Program-made: the position numbers and the translations under genes
Part shown: in pieces, positions 7,997-17,500 of the stretch
Layout of the letters: each line of letters starts with the position of its first letter
How positions within the stretch are numbered: the first letter of the stretch is position 1
The notes under the pieces: generated by a model
What the model saw: the letters and a program-made list of their open reading frames with translations, nothing else
Databases searched by the model: none
What the model was told of the DNA's origin: nothing
Assembly (NCBI GenBank): GCA_964632945.1
Contig: CAZWCX010000060.1
Span: forward strand, 1-42,040
Reading direction: 5' to 3'
Source of the DNA: CAZWCX01 sp964632945
GTDB lineage: Bacteria > Planctomycetota > MHYJ01 > WSZJ01 > CAZWCX01
DNA length: 42,040 nt

Positions 7997-9415
7997 CTAC
8001 GGGGGCGACGTGGGGAGGATGCGCACGTAGGTCTGCTCCTTCCCCGCGTCCACCGGGATCAGGACGAGGTCGTCGGTCATCTCGTCCTTGCGGATCTGCT
8101 TGCGGAACTTCGTCAGCCATTGCCCCTTCTGCAGGTGGCCCTTGAGGCGCGCCAATCCCTTGACCTCCTCGTCGGGGGCTTCCCGGTCGGGGTACCACAT
8201 CCACTTCGTCTGGATCCCGGACGGGTTGTCGATACGGACGATCTTCCCCTTGCCGGTGCCGTACTCTCGTTCCAGGTCCTTCAACCGTTCCCGGGCGAAA
8301 GCGTCATCCCCGCCGCGGCGCTCCGATTTCTCGTAGTCGGACCAGACCTCCTCGAGGAACCCCTGGACGGACACGAATCGGGCGCCGGGCGGGAGGTCGC
8401 CCGCGCCGCCCTGGGAGTAGTGCGCCAGCGGGTCATCAAGCACGGCGATTTCCGCGTCCGCGAGTTTCTTCGCCCATTCGAGCTTCGTCGTTTCGTAGCG
8501 GGGGTCTTTCTGCTTTTTCGCGACCACCCACTGGCTGCGTTGGGCGAGTTCCTGCTGCTCCTCGGGACTGGCGCCGCAGCCGAGGAGGAACTGCAAGTAC
8601 ATCGGCCGCCACGAGTGCATCCACGACCAGTCGCCCTGGAGATCCATCTGCCCCGGCGCCTGGACATAGAAGAGGGCGTCGGTGACGTCCTTCACGGAGA
8701 TCTGTGTGATCTTGAGCGGGTAGATGCACTCCTTGGTCTCGAAGGTGAAGCGGGTGGGAGTCACCTCCCCCGCGTACGAGCCGTCCGCGGCCCGCTTCAT
8801 CTGCTTGGGGTCGATCTTCATGACCGTGAAGAACCACTTCTTGGTCACGTAATGCTGGAGCGTCGCCTCGTCGCCGGAATAGGAGTACTGGTTCTCCTTC
8901 AGCCACTCGAACAGCCCGTCCGCGCGCTCGGCGGTGATGATCTTGTAGTCGAGGGAGCCGACCACCCCCGCCTCCAGCACGCGCACGCCGAGGTCGCCGC
9001 CCCCCGGCGCCCCGTTGAACCCGCCCTCCTCGGCCAGAAAAGCGGTACCGGCCGTGGGCGGCGCCGGAAGCAGGTCCGTCCAGATGTTTTCCGGCAGCGG
9101 CAAGAGAATGGTGTAGATGGCGAGGTCCTTGAAGAAGTCGCGGGGCATCTCGTCCAGCTTGGGCTGCGACGGAGTGGGGATGACCATGCCGAAGTCGAGG
9201 GCGTTTCCCTCGAACTTGGGTTGCACCGTGAACGACTCGATCCCCTCGTCCGGGCGCCACTGGACGAAGGCCTTCTGCCCGGGCTGCAGGATGTCCTTGT
9301 CCTGGGCGGCAAAGTAGCAGCAGGCGGCGTCCCCCCGGCGCGGCATCCCCATCGGCAGCGCGAGCAAGGCGCAGGCGGCCAGAACGGCGATGCGGGTCGA
9401 CCCTCGGCGAATCAT
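7997..9415 (-). CDS. DUF2330 secreted protein, copy 2
   Basis: A 472-residue paralogue of the genes on either side. It has a signal peptide (MIRRGSTR..., hydrophobic IAVLAACALLALPMGM), the ACCYFAAQDKD motif just after it, and the conserved DFGMVIPTPSQPKLDEMP, VLEAGVVGSLDYKIIT, WFFTVMKIDPKQMK and HSWRPMYLQFLLGCGA segments. The linker after ENIWTD is different from its sisters: it is Ala/Gly/Pro-rich. Start ATG 9415 has AGGAG 8-12 nt upstream. The gap to copy 1 is 102 nt and to copy 3 also 102 nt, so the three are probably co-transcribed. Its 3' end shares a 167-bp identical tract with copy 1. Function unknown. Confidence 0.88.
   Translation of the reverse strand: MIRRGSTRIAVLAACALLALPMGMPRRGDAACCYFAAQDKDILQPGQKAFVQWRPDEGIESFTVQPKFEGNALDFGMVIPTPSQPKLDEMPRDFFKDLAIYTILLPLPENIWTDLLPAPPTAGTAFLAEEGGFNGAPGGGDLGVRVLEAGVVGSLDYKIITAERADGLFEWLKENQYSYSGDEATLQHYVTKKWFFTVMKIDPKQMKRAADGSYAGEVTPTRFTFETKECIYPLKITQISVKDVTDALFYVQAPGQMDLQGDWSWMHSWRPMYLQFLLGCGASPEEQQELAQRSQWVVAKKQKDPRYETTKLEWAKKLADAEIAVLDDPLAHYSQGGAGDLPPGARFVSVQGFLEEVWSDYEKSERRGGDDAFARERLKDLEREYGTGKGKIVRIDNPSGIQTKWMWYPDREAPDEEVKGLARLKGHLQKGQWLTKFRKQIRKDEMTDDLVLIPVDAGKEQTYVRILPTSPP
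8061..8227. repeat. 167-bp direct repeat, copy B (inside DUF2330 copy 2)
   Basis: Identical to 6540-6706. It covers codons for the conserved segment from near GIQTKW to near TDDLVL. The identity breaks immediately outside these limits. Confidence 0.9.
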
Positions 9416-9517
9416 CGGGTGTCTCCTATCGGAAATCACGGCCACGACACGGCGTGGATCCCTGAACCACTCGGGTTGCGGAACGCGGCGGCGACTCCCT
9501 TCGCCGGCGGACGCGGA

Positions 9518-10933
9518 CTACGGAGGCGACGTCGGCAGGATGCGCACATAGGTCTGCTCCCGGCCGGTATCGACCGGCACGAGGACGAGGTCGTCGGTCA
9601 TTTCGTCCTTGCGGATCTGCTTGCGGAACTTCGTCAACCATTGTCCCTTTTGCAGGTGGCCCTTGAGGCGGGCAAGCCCCTTGACCTCGTCGGCGGGAGC
9701 GGTCCGGTCCGGATACCACATCCACCGGGTCTGGAAGCCGGTCGGGTTGGCGATGCGGACGATCTTGCCGTTGCCGGCCCCATACTTCCGTTCATACTCC
9801 CGGAGGGTGTTGCGCGCAAAGGCGTCGTCGGAGCCCTGGCGATCCTTCTCGTAGGCGGCCCAGATTTCCTGGAGGAAGGTCTGCGGGGAGACGAATTCGG
9901 CTCCGGGCGGAAGATCGCCGCCCCCGCCCTGGGGGTAGTGGGCGAGCGGATCGTCGAGCACGGCGATCTCTCCGTCGCCGAGTTTCTTGGCCCACTCCAG
10001 CTTGGTGGTCTGGTAGCGGGGATCGCTCTGTTGTTTCGCCCTCACCCACTCCTGGCGCTGGGCGAGTTCCCGCTGCTCCTCGGGAGACGCCCCGCAGCCG
10101 AGCAGGAACTGCAGGTACATCGGCCGCCAGGAGTGCATCCACGACCAGTCGCCCGGGAGGTCCATCTGGCCCGGGGCCTGGACGTAGAAAAGGGCGTCGG
10201 TGACGTCCTTCACCGAGATCTGTGTGATCTTGAGCGGATAGATGCACTCCTTGGTTTCGAAGGTGAAGCGGGTGGGGGTGACTTCGCCGGTGTACGACCC
10301 GTCGGCGGCCTTTTTCATCTGTTTGGAATCGATCTTCATGACGGTGAAAAACCACTTCTTGGCGATGTAGTGCTGGAGGGTGGCCTCGTCGCCGGAATAG
10401 GAGTACTGGTTCTCCTTGAGCCACTCGTAGAGGCCATCGGCACGCTCGGCGATGATGACCTTGTAATCGAGCGAGCCCACCACCCCCGCCTCCAGGACGC
10501 GGACGCCCCGATCGGATTCTTTCTTGTCCGCTCCCTTGGCCTTGCCTCCGAGAGCGAGGGCGGTGGTCCGCGGTTTCGGGATCAGGTCGTCCCAGATGTT
10601 CTCAGGCAGCGGCAGAAGGATGGTATAGATCGCGAGGTCCTTGAAGAAGTCGCGCGGCATTTCATCCAGCTTGGGCTGCGTGGGGGTGGGGATGACCATG
10701 CCGAAGTCGAGGGCGTTTCCTTCGAACTTGGGCTGGACCGTGAACGACTCGATCCCCTCGTCCGGCCGCCATTGCACGAAGGCCTTTTGCCCCGGTTGGA
10801 GGATGTCCTTGTCCTGGGCGGCGAAATAGCAGCAGGCGGCGCGTGCCGGCTCGGGTCGGACGCCGAGGACCGTCACGAGTCCCACCAAGGCCATGACGGG
10901 GAGCAGGATCCGGCGTCGGGGAGCGGTCGGCAT
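9518..10933 (-). CDS. DUF2330 secreted protein, copy 3
   Basis: A 471-residue paralogue, the most 5' of the three tandem DUF2330 genes. Its signal peptide (ILLPVMALVGLVTVLG, cut near ARA) is followed by ACCYFAAQDKDILQPGQKAF and the same conserved blocks as the others. Its linker (KAKGADKKESD) is Lys-rich, whereas the sisters have Gly/Ala there. Start ATG 10933 follows GGAG at 7-10 nt. At nucleotide level it is the most divergent of the three in the 3' part, where copies 1 and 2 are identical. A GC-rich hairpin (10967-10992) separates it from the upstream HEAT gene. Function unknown. Confidence 0.88.
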   Translation of the reverse strand: MPTAPRRRILLPVMALVGLVTVLGVRPEPARAACCYFAAQDKDILQPGQKAFVQWRPDEGIESFTVQPKFEGNALDFGMVIPTPTQPKLDEMPRDFFKDLAIYTILLPLPENIWDDLIPKPRTTALALGGKAKGADKKESDRGVRVLEAGVVGSLDYKVIIAERADGLYEWLKENQYSYSGDEATLQHYIAKKWFFTVMKIDSKQMKKAADGSYTGEVTPTRFTFETKECIYPLKITQISVKDVTDALFYVQAPGQMDLPGDWSWMHSWRPMYLQFLLGCGASPEEQRELAQRQEWVRAKQQSDPRYQTTKLEWAKKLGDGEIAVLDDPLAHYPQGGGGDLPPGAEFVSPQTFLQEIWAAYEKDRQGSDDAFARNTLREYERKYGAGNGKIVRIANPTGFQTRWMWYPDRTAPADEVKGLARLKGHLQKGQWLTKFRKQIRKDEMTDDLVLVPVDTGREQTYVRILPTSPP

Positions 10934-10966
10934 CGGTCATCTCCATGGCAAAAGGAGAGTGGATAC

Positions 10967-10992
10967 GCGCGGGGCGGTCGCGCCGCCCGCGC
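10967..10992 (-). terminator. Hairpin directly after the HEAT lipoprotein gene
   Basis: GCGCGGGGCGG and CCGCCCGCGC pair over 10 bp with one bulged G and a 5-nt loop, starting 2 nt past the stop of the minus-strand HEAT gene. There is no T-run. It could attenuate read-through into the DUF2330 genes or protect a 3' end. Confidence 0.35.
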
Positions 10993-10993
10993 T

Positions 10994-11431
10994 TCAACGT
11001 CGGATGCGGTCGATCGCTTCCTGGGCGGGGCCGCGCGTCGCGGGTTCGCGCAGGAGCGCCTCCAGCGCGGGGATGGCCGCCTTCGCCGGCGGCCCGATCC
11101 GCCCGAGGGCGAACGCCGCCCAGGCGCGGCCCCGCACATCGGGTCCCTGGAGCGCCTGGGTCAGGGCCGGCACGGCCGTTGCACCGATGCGCCCGAGCGC
11201 GTCCGCCGCCGACAACGCGACCACCGCGTCGGAGTTTCGCAGCGCCTCCACCAACGCGGGCACCGCAGCCTCGCCGCGCGTGGCCAGGGACTCACGGGCG
11301 CGCGCGCGCGCCCCCGCGTCGTCCGATTGCAATTGGACGGTCAGCTCCGCCGGGCTCTTGGCAGACTCGTTGCGGCAACCGGTCGGGAGGACACAGGCGA
11401 CCATCATGATCCCGATAAGCCGGTGACGCAT
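10994..11431 (-). CDS. HEAT-repeat lipoprotein
   Basis: 145 residues. The N-terminus (MRHRLIGIMMVACVLPTGC) is a signal peptide ending in a lipobox-like PTGC, so it is probably lipid-anchored, although Pro at -3 is not ideal. The rest is two to three HEAT/PBS-type helical repeats with the usual motifs: RARARESLATRGEAAVPALVEAL, ALSAADALGRIGATAVPALTQAL, and AWAAFALGRIGPPAKAAIPALEALL. HEAT repeats are protein-binding scaffolds. Start ATG 11431 has AGGGGGAAG upstream; the open frame further upstream looks non-coding. It may be the first gene of the block containing the three DUF2330 genes (60-nt gap). Confidence 0.8.
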   Translation of the reverse strand: MRHRLIGIMMVACVLPTGCRNESAKSPAELTVQLQSDDAGARARARESLATRGEAAVPALVEALRNSDAVVALSAADALGRIGATAVPALTQALQGPDVRGRAWAAFALGRIGPPAKAAIPALEALLREPATRGPAQEAIDRIRR

Positions 11432-12236
11432 CGGTGGCTTCCCCCTGAACGGACGCACGGGCGGAGGGTTCGACGCTCCGGACCGAATTCCGGTTCCCGA
11501 CATTCCGGACCCGCCCGCCGAATCGCCAAGATCGGTCGCAGCCCCGGGTTGCCGACTTTGATAGCAGTACTCTTCGAGGCGGGGCGCCGTCAAGGGAACC
11601 GCGGATCGGAGAACCTATTGGGCGTGGACGAACGCCGCGCGGCGCCCGCCGAAGGATGCTTCGGAATTCCTTGCTTTGCCCCCGATCGTCCGTTCGGCGC
11701 GGGGCGACCTTGGGAACCGCAACGGGAGGACGGGCGCATGCGCGGGCAGGTGGCCGGAACTTGGTGGATCCGCCGCGGAACCGGGGCGGCGAGGGGGCAG
11801 GACCTCTTGACGCCGCCGGCCATCGAGGACTCTCCCGCGCGCGTGTCCGCGGATTGGTGCGCCCCGGGCCCCGTCACCCGGGCGGCAGCGGATCGCGAGT
11901 TCTCATGGCCGCCCGCCGGGAATTCGGATGGTCGTTGATCAGCCCGCGTGAACTCGATCTGCGGTCGGCTCGCGTGAAAATCCTGTCCAGAAACGCCTTC
12001 GATCCGCGACACTCCGGGTGGGCCCGCACGTCGGGATCCCCGGACCGATCCTCGAACCGAAGGTGATTCGCGATCGTCGCCCTGCGCGCCGCGGCGGCGG
12101 CACTCCTCGTCGTCGTCCTCCCGGATGACCCGTCGCCGGAGCCCGATGTCGGAGATGCGCGGGGCGATGCGGTAGCGCCCGACGGACCTTTGGCGCGGTC
12201 ATGACCACGCGCAAGCCCGATGGGAGGCGGGGGAAC
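11432..12236. other. 805-bp intergenic region between divergent genes; no gene recognised
   Basis: This lies between the HEAT lipoprotein (minus) and the sigma factor (plus). Open frames exist on both strands but translate to Arg/Pro-rich shadow sequence. A hydrophobic stretch near 12067-12110 (ALRAAAAALLVVVL in one forward frame) has no convincing start or ribosome site. Both genes' promoters must lie here, but none stood out. Confidence 0.6.
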
Positions 12237-12998
12237 ATGGGCAATCGACAGGACGATACCCAGATCGGCGGCGACCTGAACCGATTTCCCACCACCTCCG
12301 TATCCGCCATCTTCCGGGTGCGAAATGAATCCCTGATCGTGCGCCAGGAGGCCTTGCAGCGCATTGTCGAAGGGTATTGGAAGCCCGCCTACAAATATGT
12401 GCGGATCAAGTGGCGCAAGTCCAACGAGGATGCCAAGGACTTGATCCAGGGCTTCTTCGCGCAGGCGCTGGAGAAAGGGTTCTTCCTGGATTTCGATCCG
12501 AGCAAGGCGCGATTCCGCACCTTTTTTCGCGTGTGTCTGGACGGCTACTTGTCCAAGGTCGACCGGGCGGCACATGCGCTCAAGCGGGGCGGCGGTGCGG
12601 AAATCGTCGGACTTCCGTTCGACGAAGCAGAGGTCGAGCTGCAGCGCCAGGGGATCGCGGCGGCGGATCCGACGGAGGAAGGCTTCCGGAAGGAATGGGT
12701 ACGCCATCTCCTGACCCTGGCGATCGAGGATCTGCAGAAGACGCTGACCGCTCGAGGACGGGCCAGGCAATTCGAGGTGTTCCAACGCCATGATCTTTGC
12801 GAGTCCGATCACCGTCCGCCGAGCTACGCGGAATTGGCGGCGGAATTCGCGATTTCCACGACCGACGTGACGAACTGGCTGGTGCGCGCGCGGCAGGAAT
12901 TCCGGGGGATCGTGCTCGGGCGATTGCGCGAGCTCACCGGCGACGACGACGATTTCCAGGCTGAGGCGAGGGCGCTGCTGGGGCCCGAGCGCGGCTGA
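12237..12998 (+). CDS. ECF-type RNA polymerase sigma factor
   Basis: 253 residues. The N-terminal half matches sigma region 2: ALQRIVEGYWKPAYKYVRIK, then EDAKDLIQGFFAQALEKGF (the DAxDLxQxFF core), then FDPSKARFRTFFRVCLDGYL, and a linker RAAHALKRGGG. This layout is typical of the ECF-like sigma factors seen in Planctomycetota near serine/threonine kinases. The C-terminal part (about 185-235), PPSYAELAAEFAISTTDVTNWLVRARQEFR, is a helix-turn-helix consistent with region 4. Start ATG 12237 follows GGGAGGCGGGGG; an ATG at 12201 in the same frame lacks a site. It should redirect RNA polymerase to a dedicated promoter set, and the signal is unknown. No classical anti-sigma gene adjoins, but a membrane-anchored protein follows. 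Confidence 0.85.
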   Translation: MGNRQDDTQIGGDLNRFPTTSVSAIFRVRNESLIVRQEALQRIVEGYWKPAYKYVRIKWRKSNEDAKDLIQGFFAQALEKGFFLDFDPSKARFRTFFRVCLDGYLSKVDRAAHALKRGGGAEIVGLPFDEAEVELQRQGIAAADPTEEGFRKEWVRHLLTLAIEDLQKTLTARGRARQFEVFQRHDLCESDHRPPSYAELAAEFAISTTDVTNWLVRARQEFRGIVLGRLRELTGDDDDFQAEARALLGPERG

Positions 12999-13094
12999 CG
13001 GGGGCGCGCGCCACCGCCCTGCCGCCCGCGCGCCGCTTCCCGGGCCGCCACCCCCTGCACCGCGCCCGCCGTGTCCAACGAGTTCACCAGTCTG

Positions 13095-13129
13095 GGATTC
13101 CGTCCATCGGCCCTGCCGGAGCGGAATCC
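13095..13129 (+). terminator. Hairpin after the sigma factor gene
   Basis: GGATTCCG (13095-13102) pairs with CGGAATCC (13122-13129), with a further CGGC/GCCG stem inside. It starts 97 nt past the sigma factor stop and lies 100 nt before the next ATG. No T-run follows. Confidence 0.35.
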
Positions 13130-13228
13130 GGAACGATCAACCCGACCTCCGCTGATGGACTTCTCCCGTGGCCGGTAATGGAACCTCCGGTACGGGACGG
13201 AGACGGCCGACTACGCGGAGGACACCCC

Positions 13229-14284
13229 ATGACGAACTTCGGAACTGGACCCACGATGAACTCGTCCGACCGGCTCAGGCTGATGCTGGTATGCGGCAGC
13301 ATTCTTGTGGTTGCCGGCTCGATCGTGTTGACCGCCGGTCAGGGCGCCAAGGCGATGCATTCGCGGTGGTCGCCCGGCGGAAGGGTGGAACCCGAGCCGT
13401 GTCGGCCGTCGCCGTCGCCGTTGCAAGTCCGGCCGACGGCGCCCCCCCCTGCCAGGAGCGACGCGAGCGCCCCGGCTCGATCGCCCGCGCTCCCGGGCGT
13501 GGCGCCCGAGGGGGCACCTGCGCCCATCCCCAATCCCTCCGGCGGTGCACTGGATGCGAAGCAGGCGGCGGTCCGTGTGCGTGAGATGGCGGCGGCCGTC
13601 CAGGACCCGGGGGACGTAGCCGGCCTGGCGCGCGCGCTGGCCGGCGACGCGGAACTGGGGGCGGAACTGCTGCCCGTTTTCGAGGCGTTGGCGCGCTCGC
13701 AGGACCCCGCGGAACGCCTGCGGGGCACGCTGTTCCTGGCGGCGCTGGACCCGGAGCGCGGGGTCTATCGCTGGCGCGACGCGCTTGCGGGGGAATCCTC
13801 CGGGCCGGGCCGGGAAGCGCTGCTCACCCATGCGCCGGTGAGCGGGGATCCGCGGCGCGACGCCCCGTACGTCGATACGCTGCTCGATTGCGTCGAGCGC
13901 GAGCGGGAAGAAAGCGGCCGTCGCGCCGCGCTCCTTGGGTTGCCGGCCGAACTCGCAGCCGAGTCGCTGGATCGACTGGCGGTCGCGGTGCGGCAGGAGA
14001 CCGCCCCCGAATTGCGCCGCGAGGCGGCTTGGCTCCTGTCCGAGTATCGGAGCCCGCGCCCGGCGGTGGTGGATGCGCTCGACGCGATCGGCGGCGCGGC
14101 GCGCGAGGAATTCGGCGCGCGACTGCATGCCTTGCGCGGCCTGTTGCAAATCGAACGGGAGCACCCGGGGACGCTCGGCAAGGATCGGGTCGCGCGCGTG
14201 CGCGCAACCCTGGACGGATTGGAGCGGGACGATCTGGAATCGTCCGGGCCCCCCTCTCCCGGACGCCCGGTCGGTTCACGCTGA
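13229..14284 (+). CDS. Membrane-anchored HEAT-like protein
   Basis: 351 residues. A single hydrophobic segment near residues 12-32 (LMLVCGSILVVAGSIVLTAG) is a signal anchor. A Pro/Ala-rich linker (about 50-105) and an alpha-helical C-terminal part (about 110-340) follow. Motifs such as ELRREAAWLLSEYRSPRPAVVDAL and REEFGARLHALRGLL look like degenerate HEAT repeats. Start ATG 13229 has a perfect GGAGG at good spacing. I recognise no enzyme motif. It follows the sigma factor by 230 nt in the same direction, so a role in sensing or holding that factor is conceivable, but nothing in the sequence shows an anti-sigma domain. It converges on the kinase gene. Confidence 0.7.
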   Translation: MTNFGTGPTMNSSDRLRLMLVCGSILVVAGSIVLTAGQGAKAMHSRWSPGGRVEPEPCRPSPSPLQVRPTAPPPARSDASAPARSPALPGVAPEGAPAPIPNPSGGALDAKQAAVRVREMAAAVQDPGDVAGLARALAGDAELGAELLPVFEALARSQDPAERLRGTLFLAALDPERGVYRWRDALAGESSGPGREALLTHAPVSGDPRRDAPYVDTLLDCVEREREESGRRAALLGLPAELAAESLDRLAVAVRQETAPELRREAAWLLSEYRSPRPAVVDALDAIGGAAREEFGARLHALRGLLQIEREHPGTLGKDRVARVRATLDGLERDDLESSGPPSPGRPVGSR

Positions 14285-14510
14285 GCGGGGGCGATTCCGG
14301 GTCGCCATCCGCCGGGGCGGGAACGAGCGGTACGCCCTCGCGCCCGCGTGAATTCGGACGCGGAGGGTGGCGCAACCGATGGAAATCGGATAGATTTTCC
14401 GCAGGTTTCGTGCCTCCGCCTCCCCCGTACGGCCGCCGGTGGGCGCAAGGGGGCAGACCCCGGGCTCCTGCCGCTGCGCGGACGCAAGTCGGCGCAGGGT
14501 TGACCGCATC

Positions 14511-14552
14511 CTGCCCGCGGCCGGACTGGGTCGATCCCGGGTCCGCGGGCAG
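14511..14552 (-). terminator. Hairpin between HEAT-like gene and TPR kinase gene
   Basis: A perfect 10-bp inverted repeat, CTGCCCGCGG (14511-14520) and CCGCGGGCAG (14543-14552), begins 7 nt past the stop of the minus-strand kinase. An alternative inner GGAC/GTCC helix is possible. There is no T-run. Confidence 0.45.
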
Positions 14553-14559
14553 ACTCGGA

Positions 14560-17500
14560 CTACTCTTTCGTGCGGGCGGCGCAGGCGGTGAGCAGCTCGC
14601 TCCAGGCCGCGTGCCCGCGCAGCGGAGCCAGGCGCTCGTCGGCGGCGAGATCGAGGCCTGCGATCCACCCGGCGGCCAGCGCCGCACGGAGGTGCTCCAC
14701 GGCTCGCGCGGCCGATTCCGTCGTCCCCTGCCCGGCCAGGAGGCAGGCCGCCTCGTACCGTGCCGCGCACCAGCGTAGTCGGCGCGGTTCGTCCCCCAGG
14801 GGAGCCGCGCCCGGCGTGCCGGGAGCGGACGAATCGGCGAACGCGCGCTCGTAGGCGTCCAGGGCCTGCCGATCGAGGCTGATCTGCTGCAACCGCTCGG
14901 CCTGGTCGCACAGGGCGACCCACCGCGGCTGGGGCTGGATCCCGGCCTGGCGCCCGATCCGCGCCCGCGCCCGCCGGATCGCCTCCCGGCAATGTTCGGC
15001 GCGCTCGGGCGCACGTTCCGCCAGCGCCTCGAAATCGCGGATCGCCTCGTCGTCCCGATCCTGCAGCAGACGAAGGATCGCCCGCCCTTCGAACACCTGC
15101 GGGTTGGTCGGCGCCAGGCGCGCCGCATGGTCCAGGTCCGCTCCCGCGCCAACGAACCACGCGCCGGGATCGTGCCCGGCGTCGGCTTCGAGCATGCCGC
15201 GCTGACACCGCAGGCGCCCCCGCACGTACCACGCGTCCGCGAGGTCCGGCGCCGCCTCGAGCACGCGGCCGAGTTCGACCTCGGCGCGCTCGAACCACTC
15301 CACCGCGGCGAGTCCGCGCGCGTTCCGGTGCTTTCCCCACTCGATCAAGAGGAGGACATGACTCAATCGGAGGGTGGCGGAGTCGGGCGCGTGCGCGATC
15401 GCCTGCGCGTACTCCCGATCCGCCGCGGAGTAGCCAGGCTCGGCGTCCTGGCCCCGCGCCCGGGCCCGTTGCGCCGACTCGGCGTACAGCGTCGCGAGCT
15501 CGCGGGCGACGGCGAGCCGGGGGTTGCACTCCCGGGCCTTCAGGAATGCCTGCTCCGCCTCGCGTTCGAACTCGCCGGTGTCCTGCCCATGGCGGGCGGC
15601 GCGCCTGGCCCGGGCGACCAGGTGGTGGGCACTGCGGAACCATGATTCCGCATCGGTCGGATCGAGTTTCAGGCCCTGGGCGAAGTCGCCGGCCGCCCCC
15701 TGGTGGAGCGCACCGGAGTCTTCGCCCCGTTCGTCGAGGTCCTGGGCGCTCGCGGCGCGGACCCCCGCGCGGCTGATCCAGGTCGCGGCGTCCTGCGGAT
15801 TCAGCTCCAGAGATCGGCTCAGGTCGGATTCGGCGTCCCGATACCACGGGCGCGGGTCCCCTCCGACCTGTGCCGCCCACAGTGCCCGATTCCAGCGCAG
15901 GTCGCCGCGCCGCTGCCAGGCGGCAGCGTCGTGGGGGGCGAGGGTGATGGCCCGACCGAGGTCCGCGTCCGCGCCCGCCAGCAGCGACGCTGCGTCTCCC
16001 CCGCCGGCCGCCCTCCCGCTCGCCCAGTTCATGCGCATCGAGGCCCGGTCCAGGTGCAGCACCGCGTCGTTCGGCAGGGACTGGATCGCCGCCGTCAAAT
16101 CCGCCTCCGCCTGCGCGAATTCGGCCTCCGCGTCCTCCCCGGCCATCAGCCGGACGGTGGCGGAGTTCATCGCCAGCGTACCCCGGCTCGAGCGGGCCTG
16201 CGGGTTGGTCGGTTCGAGTTCCAGCGCCCGATCGAGATCCTCGCGCGCCCGTCGCAGCGACTCCGCGCCGTCCTGTCCGTGTTGGTACAGCCAGGTCCCC
16301 CAGGCGCGGAGCAGGTCGGCCCGAGCGACCCGGACCGCGGCGGTGGACGGCGCCAGCGTCCGGGCGCGCTCGAAGACTTCGTCGGCCTCGCGATAGCGAT
16401 CGCGCGGATCCCCACCCCGCGCCGCGCGGCAGTCCCCCCAGAACGCCAACGCCGCGGCATACGCACTCCACGCCTCCGCGTTCTCGGGGCGAAGGTCCCG
16501 GGTCCGGGCCAATTCGGTGGCGGCGAGGGCGCAGTGCGCCTCCGGGTCGCCGCCGCGGTCGAGCAGGTACCGGCTCCAGTTCAGGTGCAGGTTGCCGCGC
16601 TGACGCGGGATCTCGACCAGGTTCGGCGCCCGCCGCTCCGCGGCCTGGAAATCGACCTCCGCCTCCCGGTACAGGGACCCGGGATCCAGGCCGCGCTGTT
16701 GCCGGGCCAGGCCCCAGTCGGAACGCGCCGTGCCTCGTTTGCACGCGGTTTCCGCGGACCCGGGATCGATTTCGAGGGCGCGGGTGAAATCGGCGACCGC
16801 GTGTGCGAAGGGATCCTCGCAATCCTCCCCCCGCCGCATCCGGCCGAGCGCCAGCTCGAGCCATACCTCGCCGCGCAATCGCCAGCCGCGAAAATCCGTG
16901 GGGGAGAGTTCCACGGCTCGCGTCAAGTCGGCCAAGGCCTCGCCGAGTTGCGCATCGGCGTTGGCGCCCGCGCCAGCCGCGCGGATGGCGAGGAATCCCA
17001 CCAGCTGCCCACGCCCCAGCAGGAACGAGACGTTGCCGCGATCGGATTCCAGGCCGCGGCGAAACGCATCGACCGCCCCTTCCTGATTCTGCCGCCCGCT
17101 CGCGCCGTGGGCGAGCCCCTCGTACGCCTCCTCCAGAAGCGGATTGGCGGCCACCGCCGCCTCGAGCAGGCGTTGGGCGCGCTCCCGATCCGGGTCCGAA
17201 TCGGTCGTGTAGAGGAGGAACAGACCTTCGGCGCACTCCGCGGATCCGGGGGGCAACGCGACGCCCGACTCGGCGAGCGCTCCCCGCGCAGCCCGCAGCC
17301 GCTCGAGATCCGCGGCCACCTGCCGGCGGAGCTCGTGAACCCCCTGGTCCTCGATGGTCCCCGTCAGTTGCGGGGCCGCTTTCGGTCCGTGCGGATCGGG
17401 TGAGCGTCTCAGGGGCGTCTGCAGATCCTGAATCCGGGCGGCGCAGGCACGCGAGTTCAGGATGCTGCGTTCGTACAGGCTGGGCGCGTAGTTCGGGTCC

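Noticed and set aside
6257..11938. A nearly 1900-codon open frame on the plus strand through the DUF2330 cluster
   Set aside because: It is antisense to three clear paralogues and a di-heme gene. Its translation repeats because the underlying genes repeat, and long antisense frames are expected at this GC content.
11960..12000. Similarity of a minus-strand stretch (LDRIFTRA) to translation just after the Lon stop (LDRIFTN)
   Set aside because: It is only a few matching residues in non-coding frames with no supporting base identity; chance.
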